This document shows, piece by piece, positions 1 to 8,533 of a stretch of 40,402 nt of DNA. Every line of letters starts with the position of its first letter. Within the stretch, counting starts at the first letter, position 1. Below the pieces are notes generated by a model. The model was not told the origin of the DNA, ran no database searches, and was given only the letters and a program-made list of their open reading frames with translations. A program made the translations under genes and the position numbers. Source of the DNA: Butyrivibrio sp. LB2008 (lineage in GTDB: Bacteria; Bacillota; Clostridia; Lachnospirales; Lachnospiraceae). The stretch spans positions 1 to 40,402 of the forward strand of contig NZ_JHXZ01000024.1 in assembly GCF_000621565.1 (NCBI RefSeq), in the 5' to 3' direction.

Positions 1-291
<291 letters not shown>

Positions 292-339
292 ATAAAGTGG
301 TATAGAAGAATCTGGAGAAAGATAGTTCAGTGTTCGGTT

Positions 340-360
340 TTGAAGGTACAAATCCTTCAA
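340..360 (+). other. Short hairpin between 23S rRNA and first tRNA
   Basis: TTGAAGG (340-346) and CCTTCAA (354-360) form a perfect 7-bp stem with a 7-nt loop, immediately before tRNA-Asp. There is no T-run, so a terminator is unlikely. A processing or antitermination element in the rRNA-tRNA transcript is more plausible. The 292-366 spacer holds nothing resembling a 5S gene. Confidence 0.4.
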
Positions 361-366
361 TAATTT

Positions 367-440
367 GGCCCGGTGGCTCAGCTGGTTAGAGCGCCGCCCT
401 GTCACGGCGGAGGTCAGGGGTTCGAACCCCCTTCGGGTCG
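367..440 (+). tRNA. tRNA-Asp (anticodon GTC)
   Basis: A complete cloverleaf is visible: acceptor GGCCCGG pairs with TCGGGTC with G-T wobbles, the anticodon stem CCGCC/GGCGG encloses the loop with GTC, and the T-arm is GGGGTTCGAACCCC. Discriminator G. The CCA end is not encoded. It is the first tRNA of a six-gene cluster read with the upstream rRNA. Confidence 0.97.
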
Positions 441-474
441 CTCAAACTGAATATGGTTTGATTATAGAAAGAAC

Positions 475-547
475 GGGATCTTAGCTCAGCTGGGAGAGCA
501 TCTGCCTTACAAGCAGAGGGTCACAGGTTCGAGCCCTGTAGGTCCCA
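475..547 (+). tRNA. tRNA-Val (anticodon TAC)
   Basis: Acceptor GGGATCT pairs with AGGTCCC (540-546), discriminator A. The anticodon stem TCTGC/GCAGA encloses CTTACAA, giving TAC. The T-arm carries GGTTCGAGCC. CCA is not encoded. Confidence 0.97.
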
Positions 548-577
548 TTTTTCTTCTTACACAATTCGTGTGTGTAA

Positions 578-650
578 GCCGATGTGGCTCAATTGGCAGA
601 GCAGCTGATTTGTAATCAGCAGGTTAACGGTTCGAGTCCGCTCATCGGCT
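578..650 (+). tRNA. tRNA-Thr (anticodon TGT)
   Basis: Acceptor GCCGATG pairs perfectly with CATCGGC (643-649), discriminator T. The anticodon stem GCTGA/TCAGC encloses TTTGTAA, giving TGT. CCA is not encoded. Confidence 0.97.
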
Positions 651-656
651 CTATAT

Positions 657-738
657 GGATGGCTTCCCGAGTGGCCAAAGGGGACAGACTGTAAATCTGC
701 TGCAAATTGCTTCGGTGGTTCGAATCCACCGCCATCCA
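657..738 (+). tRNA. tRNA-Tyr (anticodon GTA)
   Basis: A class II tRNA of 82 nt with a long variable arm (TGCAAATTGCTTC region). Acceptor GGATGGC pairs with GCCATCC (731-737), discriminator A. The anticodon stem CAGA/TCTG holds GTA. CCA is not encoded. Confidence 0.96.
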
Positions 739-749
739 TTTTGTGCAGA

Positions 750-821
750 GCACTTAACGAGTGTACGAGTTTAGTGCGAGCCATGGGTGAACACTTAATG
801 AGGTATTTTCGAATTTAGTGT
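750..821 (+). repeat. Tandem pair of related inverted repeats between tRNA-Tyr and tRNA-fMet
   Basis: Two degenerate copies of a short palindromic unit fill this spacer. Copy 1 (about 750-777) runs from GCACTTAACGAG to CGAGTTTAGTGC. Copy 2 (about 791-821) runs from ACACTTAATGAG to CGAATTTAGTGT. Each copy can fold on itself, because CACTTAA pairs with TTTAGTG. They could be processing hairpins or a duplicated palindrome. Confidence 0.5.
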
Positions 822-868
822 GAATCCCAATTTAATATGATTCGTACGAGGTACGGATTTTATAATGA

Positions 869-942
869 CGCGGGGTGGAGCAGTCTGGAAGCTCGTCGGG
901 CTCATAACCCGAAGGTCATAGGTTCAAATCCTGTCCCCGCTA
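869..942 (+). tRNA. Initiator tRNA-Met (anticodon CAT)
   Basis: Initiator features are present: the anticodon stem has three consecutive G-C pairs (GGG/CCC around CTCATAA), and the first acceptor pair is mismatched. Here C1 (869) faces T72 (941) rather than the commoner A72. Acceptor CGCGGGG otherwise pairs with CCCCGC. Discriminator A. CCA is not encoded. Confidence 0.94.
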
Positions 943-948
943 CTACAT

Positions 949-1021
<73 letters not shown>

Positions 1022-1055
1022 TCTTTTTTATTAATCTTATATGCTTTGAACATTG

Positions 1056-1087
1056 CTCAGTGGACAGATTGTTTACTGAGTTTTTTT
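1056..1087 (+). terminator. Rho-independent terminator of the rRNA/tRNA operon
   Basis: CTCAGT (1056-1061) pairs with ACTGAG (1075-1080), directly followed by seven T residues. It lies 35 nt after tRNA-Phe and is the natural end of the rRNA-tRNA transcript. Confidence 0.75.
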
Positions 1088-1126
1088 GTGTATTTTAGGA
1101 GATTTTATTTTTTTTTAGTTTATTTG

Positions 1127-1135
1127 TGCTAAGAT
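1127..1135 (+). promoter_or_regulatory. Candidate extended -10 promoter for the 1204-9382 operon
   Basis: TGCTAAGAT is an extended -10-like element, with a T-rich stretch and no good -35 box in front of it. A similar TTTGTGCTAA string occurs ahead of pckA (near 9425-9433). It lies about 70 nt upstream of the first gene of the operon. Support is limited to this resemblance. Confidence 0.35.
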
Positions 1136-1203
1136 AAGTATTATTGCTATACGAGTTATATGTAAAGCAATGTTGGAGTTGTAATATTTTTTGAGGAAGT
1201 AAT

Positions 1204-1806
1204 ATGTTTCACCTTAACGAAAACGATAAGAAAGCAATTAAAACAGTTTTAGATATAAAAGAATATAACGAGGAGAACTTTGATCCGGCTATATTGGATC
1301 AGTTGGAGAATGATCCGAAGATCCTTTCTTTACTTAAAGAACATGGAGGTAAGCTGCTCAGCGATTCGAGATATTTGCAATTAACAAAGTTCATACAGCA
1401 TGGTGACGTAACAGTTTATCAGCATTGTATCCATGTGGCGTTATGTGCGCTCAAATTTGATGCAAGATTCAATACAGGAGCTGATCTTGGGGCACTTGTT
1501 AGAGGCGCTCTTTTGCACGATTATTTTTTGTATGATTGGCATGACGGAAGTGCACCGGGGAATATTCATCCTAAGCTTCACGGATTCTATCATCCCGGAA
1601 TTGCTCTTAAAAATGCAGTGAAAGATTTCAATCTCTCTTTAAGAGAGAAAGATATAATTAAAAAGCATATGTGGCCGCTTACAATTAATCCGCCCAGATG
1701 CAGAGAGGCATGGATAGTTTGTGTTGCGGACAAATATGCTTCTACACTTGAGACACTCAAGTTGAAGAAGGGAATTATCGCAATCGACTATGCAGAATCT
1801 TTATAA
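1204..1806 (+). CDS. HD-domain phosphohydrolase family protein
   Basis: This 200-residue protein has the metal-binding pattern of HD-superfamily phosphohydrolases: His74/His77 in the first helix region, the His105-Asp106 doublet in GALLHDYFLYDWH, His130 and His155 further on, and a late Asp176 in VADKYAS. It is probably a cytoplasmic hydrolase, but the substrate cannot be read from the sequence. The ATG follows TGAGGAAG, a good ribosome site. It opens the housekeeping operon, and its last 17 bases overlap the downstream decarboxylase gene in another frame, so the two are likely co-translated. Family membership is fairly sure; the precise role is unknown. Confidence 0.85.
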   Translation: MFHLNENDKKAIKTVLDIKEYNEENFDPAILDQLENDPKILSLLKEHGGKLLSDSRYLQLTKFIQHGDVTVYQHCIHVALCALKFDARFNTGADLGALVRGALLHDYFLYDWHDGSAPGNIHPKLHGFYHPGIALKNAVKDFNLSLREKDIIKKHMWPLTINPPRCREAWIVCVADKYASTLETLKLKKGIIAIDYAESL

Positions 1807-3241
1807 TAAGCTCATAGAGCTTTCGGAGAGCCGGCAGTATCCGTTTCATATGCCGGGACATAAGAGAAATACAGACAGCACCCCTTTAAAGGGTGCTTTT
1901 CAATGTGATATAACTGAAATTGATGATTTTGATAATCTTCATGATGAAGAAGGGATAATACTTGAGGCTGAAGAGCGTGCCAATAGACTATACGGTGCGC
2001 ACAGAACCTATTTTAGCGTAAACGGCAGTACGGCCGGAGTTCTTGCAGCAGTTTCGGCTTCTGTCAAAAGCGGTGGAACAATTCTTGCTGCCAGAGGCAG
2101 TCACAAATCTTTTTATCATGCAGCATTTCTGAGAAATCTTAATATCAAATATCTTCCCAATAAAACAGATAATGAATTAAAGATTCCCGGTGTATATTCG
2201 AAGGACGATGTGGAAAACTATCTAGATGACAGCGTTGAAGCAGTATTTATCACATCACCGACATATGAGGGAAAGTGCTCTGATATTGCAGGTATAGCGC
2301 GTATTTGTCATGAAAGGAATATTCCGCTTATCGTGGATGCCGCTCATGGTGCGCATTTTGGCTTTGGAAAAGAATATGATAAAGAGCAGGAGTACAGTTC
2401 TGTTCCGCAAAATGCTGTAAAGCAAGGAGCAGACATAGTTATCCACAGTATCCACAAAACGCTTCCCTCTATGACACAGACAGCACTTATCCACATTTCT
2501 GATTATAAAGGGCTTGCAGATGAGGTAAAAAAATATCTTAGGATTTATCAGACAAGCAGCCCGTCATATGTTTTGATGGCATCAATTGATCTTTGTATGG
2601 AGGAACTTGAGAAAAACTCAGATTCTTTTATAAAAAATCTTTTGGATTACAGAAATGCAATTTCCGTAAAGACAAGTGGTTTACATAATATTGCAATTGC
2701 AGGAGCAGATATCATCGACGATCCTGCCAAAGTCGTGATTTTTGACCGAACGGGGACAATGACAGGAAAGCAGATATATGGTATACTTCGTGAAGAATAT
2801 AGTCTTCAATTGGAAATGGCGGGAGAAAAAATCGCTCTTGCCATTTTGTCAGGATGGGATTCGGAAGAAGGTATCGACAGGCTTATACAAGCAGTCTCAG
2901 AGATTGATGAAAAAATTCAAGAAACCAAGATAAATACAGAAACATCAGTAAATAATATAACCGATGGAAAAAAATCTGCAGAATATCCCTTAGCCGATTT
3001 GAAATTAAGTGAAGCATGGGATAAAACTTCCGAGGAAACTTTGCTTCAAGAAGCAAATGGGAAAATATCCGGAGATTTTATTAATCTTTATCCACCGGGA
3101 ATACCGCTTATAGTGCCCGGAGAGGTGTTTTCAGAGGAACTTATTGAGGAAATATGTGGATATCTGGATGAAGATTTAAATGTTCAAGGCGTTGTATCAA
3201 AGCCCGGTGGGACGGGTTACTTCGTGCGAACTTTAAAATAA
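1790..3241 (+). CDS. Orn/Lys/Arg decarboxylase family PLP enzyme (YaaO/SpeA-like)
   Basis: A 483-residue fold-type I PLP enzyme of the Orn/Lys/Arg decarboxylase family. The N-terminal YPFHMPGHKRN and GDITE-like DITEID motifs are family signatures. Lys223 in IHSIHKTLPSMTQ should be the PLP-binding lysine, and Asp-Ala-Ala-His-Gly just before it matches the cofactor pocket. The C-terminal domain ends with the family's YPPGIPLIVPGE stretch. Members decarboxylate arginine, lysine or ornithine to polyamine precursors; substrate choice is not predictable here. B. subtilis yaaO occupies the same relative position ahead of tmk-yaaQ-yaaR-holB. The start overlaps the HD gene by 17 bases and has no strong ribosome site of its own, which suggests translational coupling. 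Confidence 0.9.
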   Translation: MQNLYNKLIELSESRQYPFHMPGHKRNTDSTPLKGAFQCDITEIDDFDNLHDEEGIILEAEERANRLYGAHRTYFSVNGSTAGVLAAVSASVKSGGTILAARGSHKSFYHAAFLRNLNIKYLPNKTDNELKIPGVYSKDDVENYLDDSVEAVFITSPTYEGKCSDIAGIARICHERNIPLIVDAAHGAHFGFGKEYDKEQEYSSVPQNAVKQGADIVIHSIHKTLPSMTQTALIHISDYKGLADEVKKYLRIYQTSSPSYVLMASIDLCMEELEKNSDSFIKNLLDYRNAISVKTSGLHNIAIAGADIIDDPAKVVIFDRTGTMTGKQIYGILREEYSLQLEMAGEKIALAILSGWDSEEGIDRLIQAVSEIDEKIQETKINTETSVNNITDGKKSAEYPLADLKLSEAWDKTSEETLLQEANGKISGDFINLYPPGIPLIVPGEVFSEELIEEICGYLDEDLNVQGVVSKPGGTGYFVRTLK

Positions 3242-3281
3242 AAATATGGCGAACAAAGATTGGATAAAAGAAAGGAATTAC

Positions 3282-4691
3282 ATGCGAAGAACTAAGATAA
3301 TCTGTACAATAGGACCGGCAAGTGAGAATGAAGATAAGTTAAGAGAGATAATGCTGGCAGGAATGAACGTGGCCCGTTTTAATTTTTCACACGGATCACA
3401 TGAAGAACATAAGAGAAAGTATGACAGAATAAAGAAGCTTCGCGAGGAACTTAATCTTCCCATAGCAGTTATGCTTGATACAAAAGGACCAGAGATAAGA
3501 CTTAAAGATTTTGCAAACGGTAAGGAAGAGCTTGTTGCAGGACAGAAGTTTACTCTGACTTCCAGAGATATACAGGGAACAAAGGACGAAGTTTCCATAA
3601 CATATAAAGAGCTTACATCTGATTGTAAGGAAGGAATGACAATCCTCCTTGATGACGGACTTATCGAGCTAAAGGTTGATGAAGTTACCAAAGAAGACAT
3701 CGTCTGCACCGTGGTTAACGGAGGACCTATTTCTGACAAGAAAGGTGTCAATGTGCCCGGAGCAAATCTTACTATGCCGTATCTTAGTGAGCAGGACAGA
3801 AGCGATATAGAGTTTGGTTGCGATCAGGGATTTGATTTTGTTGCGGCTTCTTTTGTAAGGACAAAAGAGGATGTTCTTGATGTCAGAAAAATTCTGGAAG
3901 ACAAGAACAGCTGCATGAAGATAATTGCAAAGATTGAGAGTACACAGGGTATCAACAATCTTGAAGAGATCATAGATACAGCAGACGGAATCATGGTTGC
4001 AAGAGGCGACATGGGTGTTGAAGTTCCGTTTGAGGATGTTCCCGTTATTCAGAAAGAGATGATAAAGCTCGCTGAATCAAAGGGTAAATATGTTATAACA
4101 GCTACACAGATGCTGGATTCAATGATCCATCATCCAAGACCGACAAGAGCGGAAGTAACTGACGTTGCCAATGCGATTTATGACGGAACAACAGCCATAA
4201 TGCTTTCAGGAGAGACTGCTTCGGGAGATTATCCTGTTGAGGCCGTAAAGACAATGGCGAGAATTGCCGAGCGTACCGAGCAGGACATTGATTACGTTGG
4301 AAGACTCAGGAAAAAAGATTATGCACCTACAGATTCAACAACAGCGATCTCACATGCAACATGTAATATCGCGACTGAAGTTAATGCAGATGCCATTCTT
4401 ACAGTATCAATGTCAGGATTTACCGCAGCAATGGTATCAAGATATAAGCCAAGCTGCAGAATAATCGCATGCACCACAAAGCCTACAGTATGCAGACAGA
4501 CTAACCTTATGTGGGGAGTAACACCTCTTCATATCAGACAGGAAGACACAACGGATGAGCTTTTCAAGGAAGCCATCAATTCCGCAAAGAACGCAGGACT
4601 TCTCAAGGAAGGTGACAAAGTAGTTCTCACAGCGGGTGTACCTCTCGGAATACCCGGAAGAACCAACATGATACGAGTAGAGGAGCTCTGA
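3282..4691 (+). CDS. pyk: Pyruvate kinase
   Basis: Pyruvate kinase converts PEP and ADP to pyruvate and ATP in the last step of glycolysis. The start MRRTKIICTIGPAS is the classic N-terminus. The active-site signature IIAKIESTQGI and the MLDSMIHHPRPTRAEVTDVANAI block are both present. At 469 residues it has the short architecture (A, B and C domains) without the extra C-terminal PEP-utilising domain of Bacillus enzymes. The frame is open from 3246, but that ATG has no ribosome site, whereas AAAGGA precedes the ATG at 3282, which also gives the family's N-terminus. The stop codon shares its final A with the ATG of the next gene (TGATG). It sits between genes that are adjacent in the B. subtilis-type operon, so it looks inserted there. 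Confidence 0.97.
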   Translation: MRRTKIICTIGPASENEDKLREIMLAGMNVARFNFSHGSHEEHKRKYDRIKKLREELNLPIAVMLDTKGPEIRLKDFANGKEELVAGQKFTLTSRDIQGTKDEVSITYKELTSDCKEGMTILLDDGLIELKVDEVTKEDIVCTVVNGGPISDKKGVNVPGANLTMPYLSEQDRSDIEFGCDQGFDFVAASFVRTKEDVLDVRKILEDKNSCMKIIAKIESTQGINNLEEIIDTADGIMVARGDMGVEVPFEDVPVIQKEMIKLAESKGKYVITATQMLDSMIHHPRPTRAEVTDVANAIYDGTTAIMLSGETASGDYPVEAVKTMARIAERTEQDIDYVGRLRKKDYAPTDSTTAISHATCNIATEVNADAILTVSMSGFTAAMVSRYKPSCRIIACTTKPTVCRQTNLMWGVTPLHIRQEDTTDELFKEAINSAKNAGLLKEGDKVVLTAGVPLGIPGRTNMIRVEEL

Positions 4692-5284
4692 TGGGAAGAA
4701 TATTTCTTTTAATGGGAAAAAGCTCATCGGGAAAAGATACTATCTACCGTGAACTTATTAAGACAAAAGAACTGGGCCTGAAAAAGATAGTTTCCTACAC
4801 GACAAGACCAATGCGTGAGGGAGAAACCGACGGTGTGCAATATCTTTTCAAAAATGAAGAAGAATACAAGCTGCTCAGAGCAGATAATAAGATAATCGAA
4901 GAAAGAGCCTATGACACTAAATGTGGTATATGGCGATATTTCACGGCCGACGACGGTCAGATTGATCTGAATGACGGTAATTATCTGATAATCGGGACGC
5001 TTGAATCCTACTGCTATATCAGAGATTATTTTGGAAAAGATAATGTGGTTCCTATTTACATAGACACCGATTCGGGAATCAGATTAAAGCGCGCCATGCA
5101 TCGTGAGGAGAAGCAGGAAAATCCCAGATACGATGAGATGTGCAGGAGATTTCTTGCAGACGAAGAAGATTTTAGCGATGCAAAGCTGTCAGAAGCACAG
5201 ATAGACAAGCGTTTTGAGAATAATGCTGAGATTGAAGACTGTATTAAGGAAATTACTGAATACATAGCGCAAAAAATACGATAA
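4691..5284 (+). CDS. Guanylate kinase-like nucleoside monophosphate kinase
   Basis: A 197-residue P-loop kinase of guanylate kinase type. The P-loop GKSSSGKDT is at residues 9-17, followed by the GMP-binding block SYTTRPMREGETDGVQYLF, a strong Gmk signature. The P-loop has Asp after the Lys where Ser or Thr is usual, and the lid region is divergent. It may be a true guanylate kinase (GMP to GDP) or a relative with altered specificity. In B. subtilis the corresponding slot, upstream of yaaR and holB, is taken by thymidylate kinase (tmk), so the position suggests a nucleotide kinase linked to DNA precursor supply. It overlaps pyk by one base. Confidence 0.8.
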   Translation: MGRIFLLMGKSSSGKDTIYRELIKTKELGLKKIVSYTTRPMREGETDGVQYLFKNEEEYKLLRADNKIIEERAYDTKCGIWRYFTADDGQIDLNDGNYLIIGTLESYCYIRDYFGKDNVVPIYIDTDSGIRLKRAMHREEKQENPRYDEMCRRFLADEEDFSDAKLSEAQIDKRFENNAEIEDCIKEITEYIAQKIR

Positions 5285-5352
5285 AATATATGTAGAAGTA
5301 TTGTAGTGTGCTGAAACAACGTGACAGCACAACGGATTAAGAGGTGCGCGGC

Positions 5353-5793
5353 ATGGATATTAAGGTAAACAATATCAGTCAGACAACTCAGATGACAGGG
5401 CCGGAACAGCCTAAAGAGGCAAACGGCGATTTTAAGTTTATGCTTACTTCCAAGCTCGAAGATACAGGGCTTGCGGAGCGGCTTAATCTTATGCTGCAGG
5501 ATATTGTTCAACAGGGCGAGAGAATTGCGAAACGCAACGACATCAAAGACATGCAGCGTTACAGGATTCTTATAAAAGATTTTATGAATGAAGTAGTGTC
5601 AAGATCGCATGCTTTTTCACGAGAAAACTTTCTGGACAGAAGGGGACGTCATCGCGTGTACGGGATAATCAGACAGGTAGATGATGAACTGGATGCCCTG
5701 GCAAAAGAACTTGTTAAGGATGAAAAAGATAACATTGGCATACTTGCAAAAATAGGACAGATACAGGGGTTGTTGCTGGATATATTTACTTAA
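5353..5793 (+). CDS. YaaR family protein (DUF327)
   Basis: A 146-residue soluble helical protein with the DUF327/YaaR pattern, including DIVQQGERIAKRNDIKDMQRYR, the KDFMNEVVSRSHAFSRENF block and a C-terminal VDDELDALAKELV helix. Function is not established. It always tends to lie next to holB in Firmicutes, as here, with only 12 bases between the stop and the holB start. An upstream in-frame GTG at 5344 exists, but GAGGTG at 5341-5346 is better placed as the ribosome site of the ATG at 5353. Confidence 0.85.
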   Translation: MDIKVNNISQTTQMTGPEQPKEANGDFKFMLTSKLEDTGLAERLNLMLQDIVQQGERIAKRNDIKDMQRYRILIKDFMNEVVSRSHAFSRENFLDRRGRHRVYGIIRQVDDELDALAKELVKDEKDNIGILAKIGQIQGLLLDIFT

Positions 5794-5805
5794 AGAGGAG
5801 TGAAA

Positions 5806-6873
5806 ATGGCGGATTTTTCCGAGATCATCGATCAGGGGCAGTTAAAAGAACACATGCAGAATGCTCTTTTGGCTGATAAAATATCTCATGCATATATAAT
5901 ATCCGGAGAAGTCGGCTCGGGAAAAGAATTTGTTGCGCGAATATTTGCCAAGGCACTTCAGTGTGAGAGCAGGGAAGAACGCGGCGAGTACCTGGAAGCG
6001 TGCAATTCGTGCCCATCTTGCGTAAAAGCTCTTAGCGACAGCCATCCCGATATAATAACAATAACTCATGAAAAGCCGGGAAGCATAGGCGTAGACGACA
6101 TCAGACAGAAACTTCGCGACGATGTTGTCATAAAACCTTATGAGAGCAAACATAAGATATATATTATCCCGGAAGGTGAGAAAATGACACCGGCAGCCCA
6201 GAATGCGCTTCTTAAGACGCTTGAAGAGCCGCCGTCATACATAGTCATAATCATTCTGACAAGCAATATCAATGCTTTTCTTCAGACAATCATAAGCAGA
6301 TGCATAGTACTTCCGATGAAGCCCGCGCAGGATGATGCCATCAAGAAATACCTGATGGAAGAGTGTCAGGTGGTGGATTACAAGGCAATGCTCTGCGCCT
6401 CTTTTGCGAGAGGAAATGTTGGAAAAGCGCTTGAGCTTGCGTCAAACGAGCGTTTCGAAAACCTCAAAGAATCTGCAATTGAACTAATAGCAAAGTTAGA
6501 GCGGCTTGAGATTCACGATATAATGGACAGGCTGCATACTATGCTTGCGCCTTCGGAAGAAGAGGTAAAGACAGCCAAAAAAGGAATCGATCAGAAGAAC
6601 TTTGAAGACTTTATGGACATTTTGGCATTTCTGTTCAGGGATATGCTTGTCTACAAGGCCACTGAGAATCCTGATCACTTGATTTTCACTGATAAGTTGT
6701 CGTATATTAGAAGTGTTACTGTTAACATTTCATATGAACAATTAAACGAAATAATAAAAACAATGGAGCAAGCGAAAAATCGTATAAACTCCAATGTTAA
6801 TATAGATCTTGTACTTGAGCTTATGCTCATTACAATTAAGGGGTACATTTATGACAAGAGTAATCGGCGTTAG
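5806..6873 (+). CDS. holB: DNA polymerase III delta' subunit
   Basis: A clamp-loader subunit of the replicative polymerase, 355 residues. The N-terminal AAA+ domain begins with HAYIISGEVGSGKE, carries a four-cysteine zinc module (C-x(n)-CNSCPSC, about residues 54-75), and contains NALLKTLEEPP and the SRC motif in TIISRCIVLP, all hallmarks of delta'/gamma-type subunits. The P-loop ends GKE instead of GKT/S, consistent with delta' not hydrolysing ATP. AGAGGAG precedes the ATG at 5806; the in-frame GTG at 5800 lies inside that ribosome site and is unlikely. Its 3' end overlaps ricT by 23 bases. Confidence 0.95.
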   Translation: MADFSEIIDQGQLKEHMQNALLADKISHAYIISGEVGSGKEFVARIFAKALQCESREERGEYLEACNSCPSCVKALSDSHPDIITITHEKPGSIGVDDIRQKLRDDVVIKPYESKHKIYIIPEGEKMTPAAQNALLKTLEEPPSYIVIIILTSNINAFLQTIISRCIVLPMKPAQDDAIKKYLMEECQVVDYKAMLCASFARGNVGKALELASNERFENLKESAIELIAKLERLEIHDIMDRLHTMLAPSEEEVKTAKKGIDQKNFEDFMDILAFLFRDMLVYKATENPDHLIFTDKLSYIRSVTVNISYEQLNEIIKTMEQAKNRINSNVNIDLVLELMLITIKGYIYDKSNRR

Positions 6874-7783
6874 ATTCAGAACAGCCGGAAAGATATATTT
6901 CTTTTCACCGGGGAAGTACGTGATTAAAAAGGGTGATCACGTAATCGTAGAAACAGCCCGAGGAGTTGAGTACGGAACAGTAGTCGGAGAGCCGAAGGAA
7001 GTGGAAGACAGCGAAGTTGTCAAGCCGCTCAAATCAGTGCTCAGAACAGCAAGTACTAAGGACGACGAGCAGGAAAAGGCCAACAGGGTAAAAGAAAAAG
7101 AGGCATTCAAGATATGTCTTGAGAAGATCAAGAAACATAATCTTGAGATGAAACTCATAGACGCTGAATACACTTTTGATAATAACAAGATTCTTTTCTA
7201 TTTCACTGCGGACGGCAGAATAGATTTCAGAGAATTGGTAAAAGATCTTGCGGCTGTATTCAAAACAAGAATAGAGCTCAGACAGATCGGCGTCAGAGAT
7301 GAGACCAAGATTATCGGTGGATACGGTATTTGTGGAAGAACACTTTGCTGCCATACATACCTTTCAGACTTTGTGCCCGTTTCTATCAAGATGGCCAAGG
7401 AGCAGAGCCTTTCTCTCAATCCAACCAAGATTTCCGGAGTTTGCGGAAGACTTATGTGCTGTCTTAAGAACGAAGAGGACGTATACGAAGAGCTCAACCG
7501 CATGATGCCCGGAGTCGGTGACTTCTGTAAGACAAAGGACGGCTACGAGGGCGAGGTTGCCAGCGTGAATATCCTTCGTCAGACAATCAAACTTCTCGTT
7601 GATGTTGATGATGAGAAGGAAGTACACGACTACAAGCTTGATGAGATCGAGTATACCAAGAAGAGACAGAAGAGAAAGAACAACATGAAAGATAAACTCA
7701 GCGAAGATGCTGATGTTAAAGAGCTTGAGAAGCTTGAGCGTATAGAGAAGCAGGAAGGAAAGTCAAAACTTGGGGAAAATTGA
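6851..7783 (+). CDS. ricT: PSP1 domain protein RicT (YaaT)
   Basis: A 310-residue PSP1-family protein. The cysteine-rich core GGYGICGRTLCCHTYL followed by ISGVCGRLMCCLKNE is diagnostic. In B. subtilis, RicT (YaaT) joins RicA and RicF in an Fe-S containing complex that stimulates RNase Y-dependent mRNA processing and affects sporulation and biofilm formation; that role is transferred from the family. The C-terminal tail is rich in Lys and Glu. The start MTRVIGVRFR is preceded by AAGGGG and lies within the end of holB. Its end overlaps the next methyltransferase gene by 14 bases, so the three genes form a translationally coupled block. Confidence 0.93.
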   Translation: MTRVIGVRFRTAGKIYFFSPGKYVIKKGDHVIVETARGVEYGTVVGEPKEVEDSEVVKPLKSVLRTASTKDDEQEKANRVKEKEAFKICLEKIKKHNLEMKLIDAEYTFDNNKILFYFTADGRIDFRELVKDLAAVFKTRIELRQIGVRDETKIIGGYGICGRTLCCHTYLSDFVPVSIKMAKEQSLSLNPTKISGVCGRLMCCLKNEEDVYEELNRMMPGVGDFCKTKDGYEGEVASVNILRQTIKLLVDVDDEKEVHDYKLDEIEYTKKRQKRKNNMKDKLSEDADVKELEKLERIEKQEGKSKLGEN

Positions 7784-8510
7784 TATTAAACCCGGAGAAA
7801 GACTGGATGATCTTCAGAGGAACGGCTATAAGATAATACAGGATCCCGAAAGATTTTGCTTTGGGATGGACGCGGTACTTTTATCGGGATTTGCGGATGC
7901 GCCCGAGAACGGCAGAGTGCTTGACCTTGGAACGGGAACAGGCATTATACCGATACTGATGGCTGCCAAAACGAAAGCAAGTGAACTTATAGGACTAGAG
8001 ATTCAGACTGAAAGCGCCGAGATGGCGAACAGAAGTGTTGAACTAAACGACCTCCGAGATCGGGTAAAAATAATTCAAGGCGATATTAAAGAGGCAGGTC
8101 AGTTATTCGGAGCTGCTTCTTTTGATGTAGTGACAAGTAATCCGCCATACATGATAGGCGGGCACGGACTTCAGAATCCGGACGGGCCTAAGGCGATAGC
8201 AAGGCACGAAGTACTTTGTGAGTTAAAAGATGTCGTTGCAGCCGCAGCTAAGTGCCTTAAGCCGGGAGGCAAGTTCTACATGGTACACAGACCGTTCAGA
8301 CTTGCCGAGATCATGGTCACAATGCATGAATACAAACTTGAACCTAAGAGAATGCAGATGGTTCATCCCTTTGTGGATAAAGAGCCAAGCATGGTGCTCA
8401 TTGAAGGAGTCAGAGGCGGCAAATCCAGGATAAAAGTGGAAAAGCCCTTGATAATATATGAGAAACAGGGCAAGTATACCAAGGATATTTACGACATCTA
8501 CGGATATTGA
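7770..8510 (+). CDS. tRNA1(Val) adenine-N6-methyltransferase-like protein (YabB/TrmN6)
   Basis: A 246-residue SAM-dependent methyltransferase. Motif I is VLDLGTGTGIIPILMA, and the catalytic NPPY motif in VTSNPPYMIGG is typical of enzymes that methylate amino groups of bases. The early ERLDDLQRNGYKIIQ and FGMDAVLLSGF segments are characteristic of the YabB/TrmN6 group, which modifies A37 of tRNA-Val in E. coli; the exact target here is inferred. The start is a TTG with GGAAGG about 11 bases upstream; no other initiator fits the conserved N-terminus. It overlaps ricT by 14 bases and matches yabB of the B. subtilis operon. Confidence 0.88.
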   Translation: MGKIDIKPGERLDDLQRNGYKIIQDPERFCFGMDAVLLSGFADAPENGRVLDLGTGTGIIPILMAAKTKASELIGLEIQTESAEMANRSVELNDLRDRVKIIQGDIKEAGQLFGAASFDVVTSNPPYMIGGHGLQNPDGPKAIARHEVLCELKDVVAAAAKCLKPGGKFYMVHRPFRLAEIMVTMHEYKLEPKRMQMVHPFVDKEPSMVLIEGVRGGKSRIKVEKPLIIYEKQGKYTKDIYDIYGY

Positions 8511-8533
8511 TACAGGAATAAAAGGAATTACAG

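Noticed and set aside
3246..3281. N-terminal extension of pyruvate kinase (MANKDWIKERNY)
   Set aside because: No ribosome site precedes 3246. The ATG at 3282 has AAAGGA and gives the normal pyruvate kinase N-terminus.
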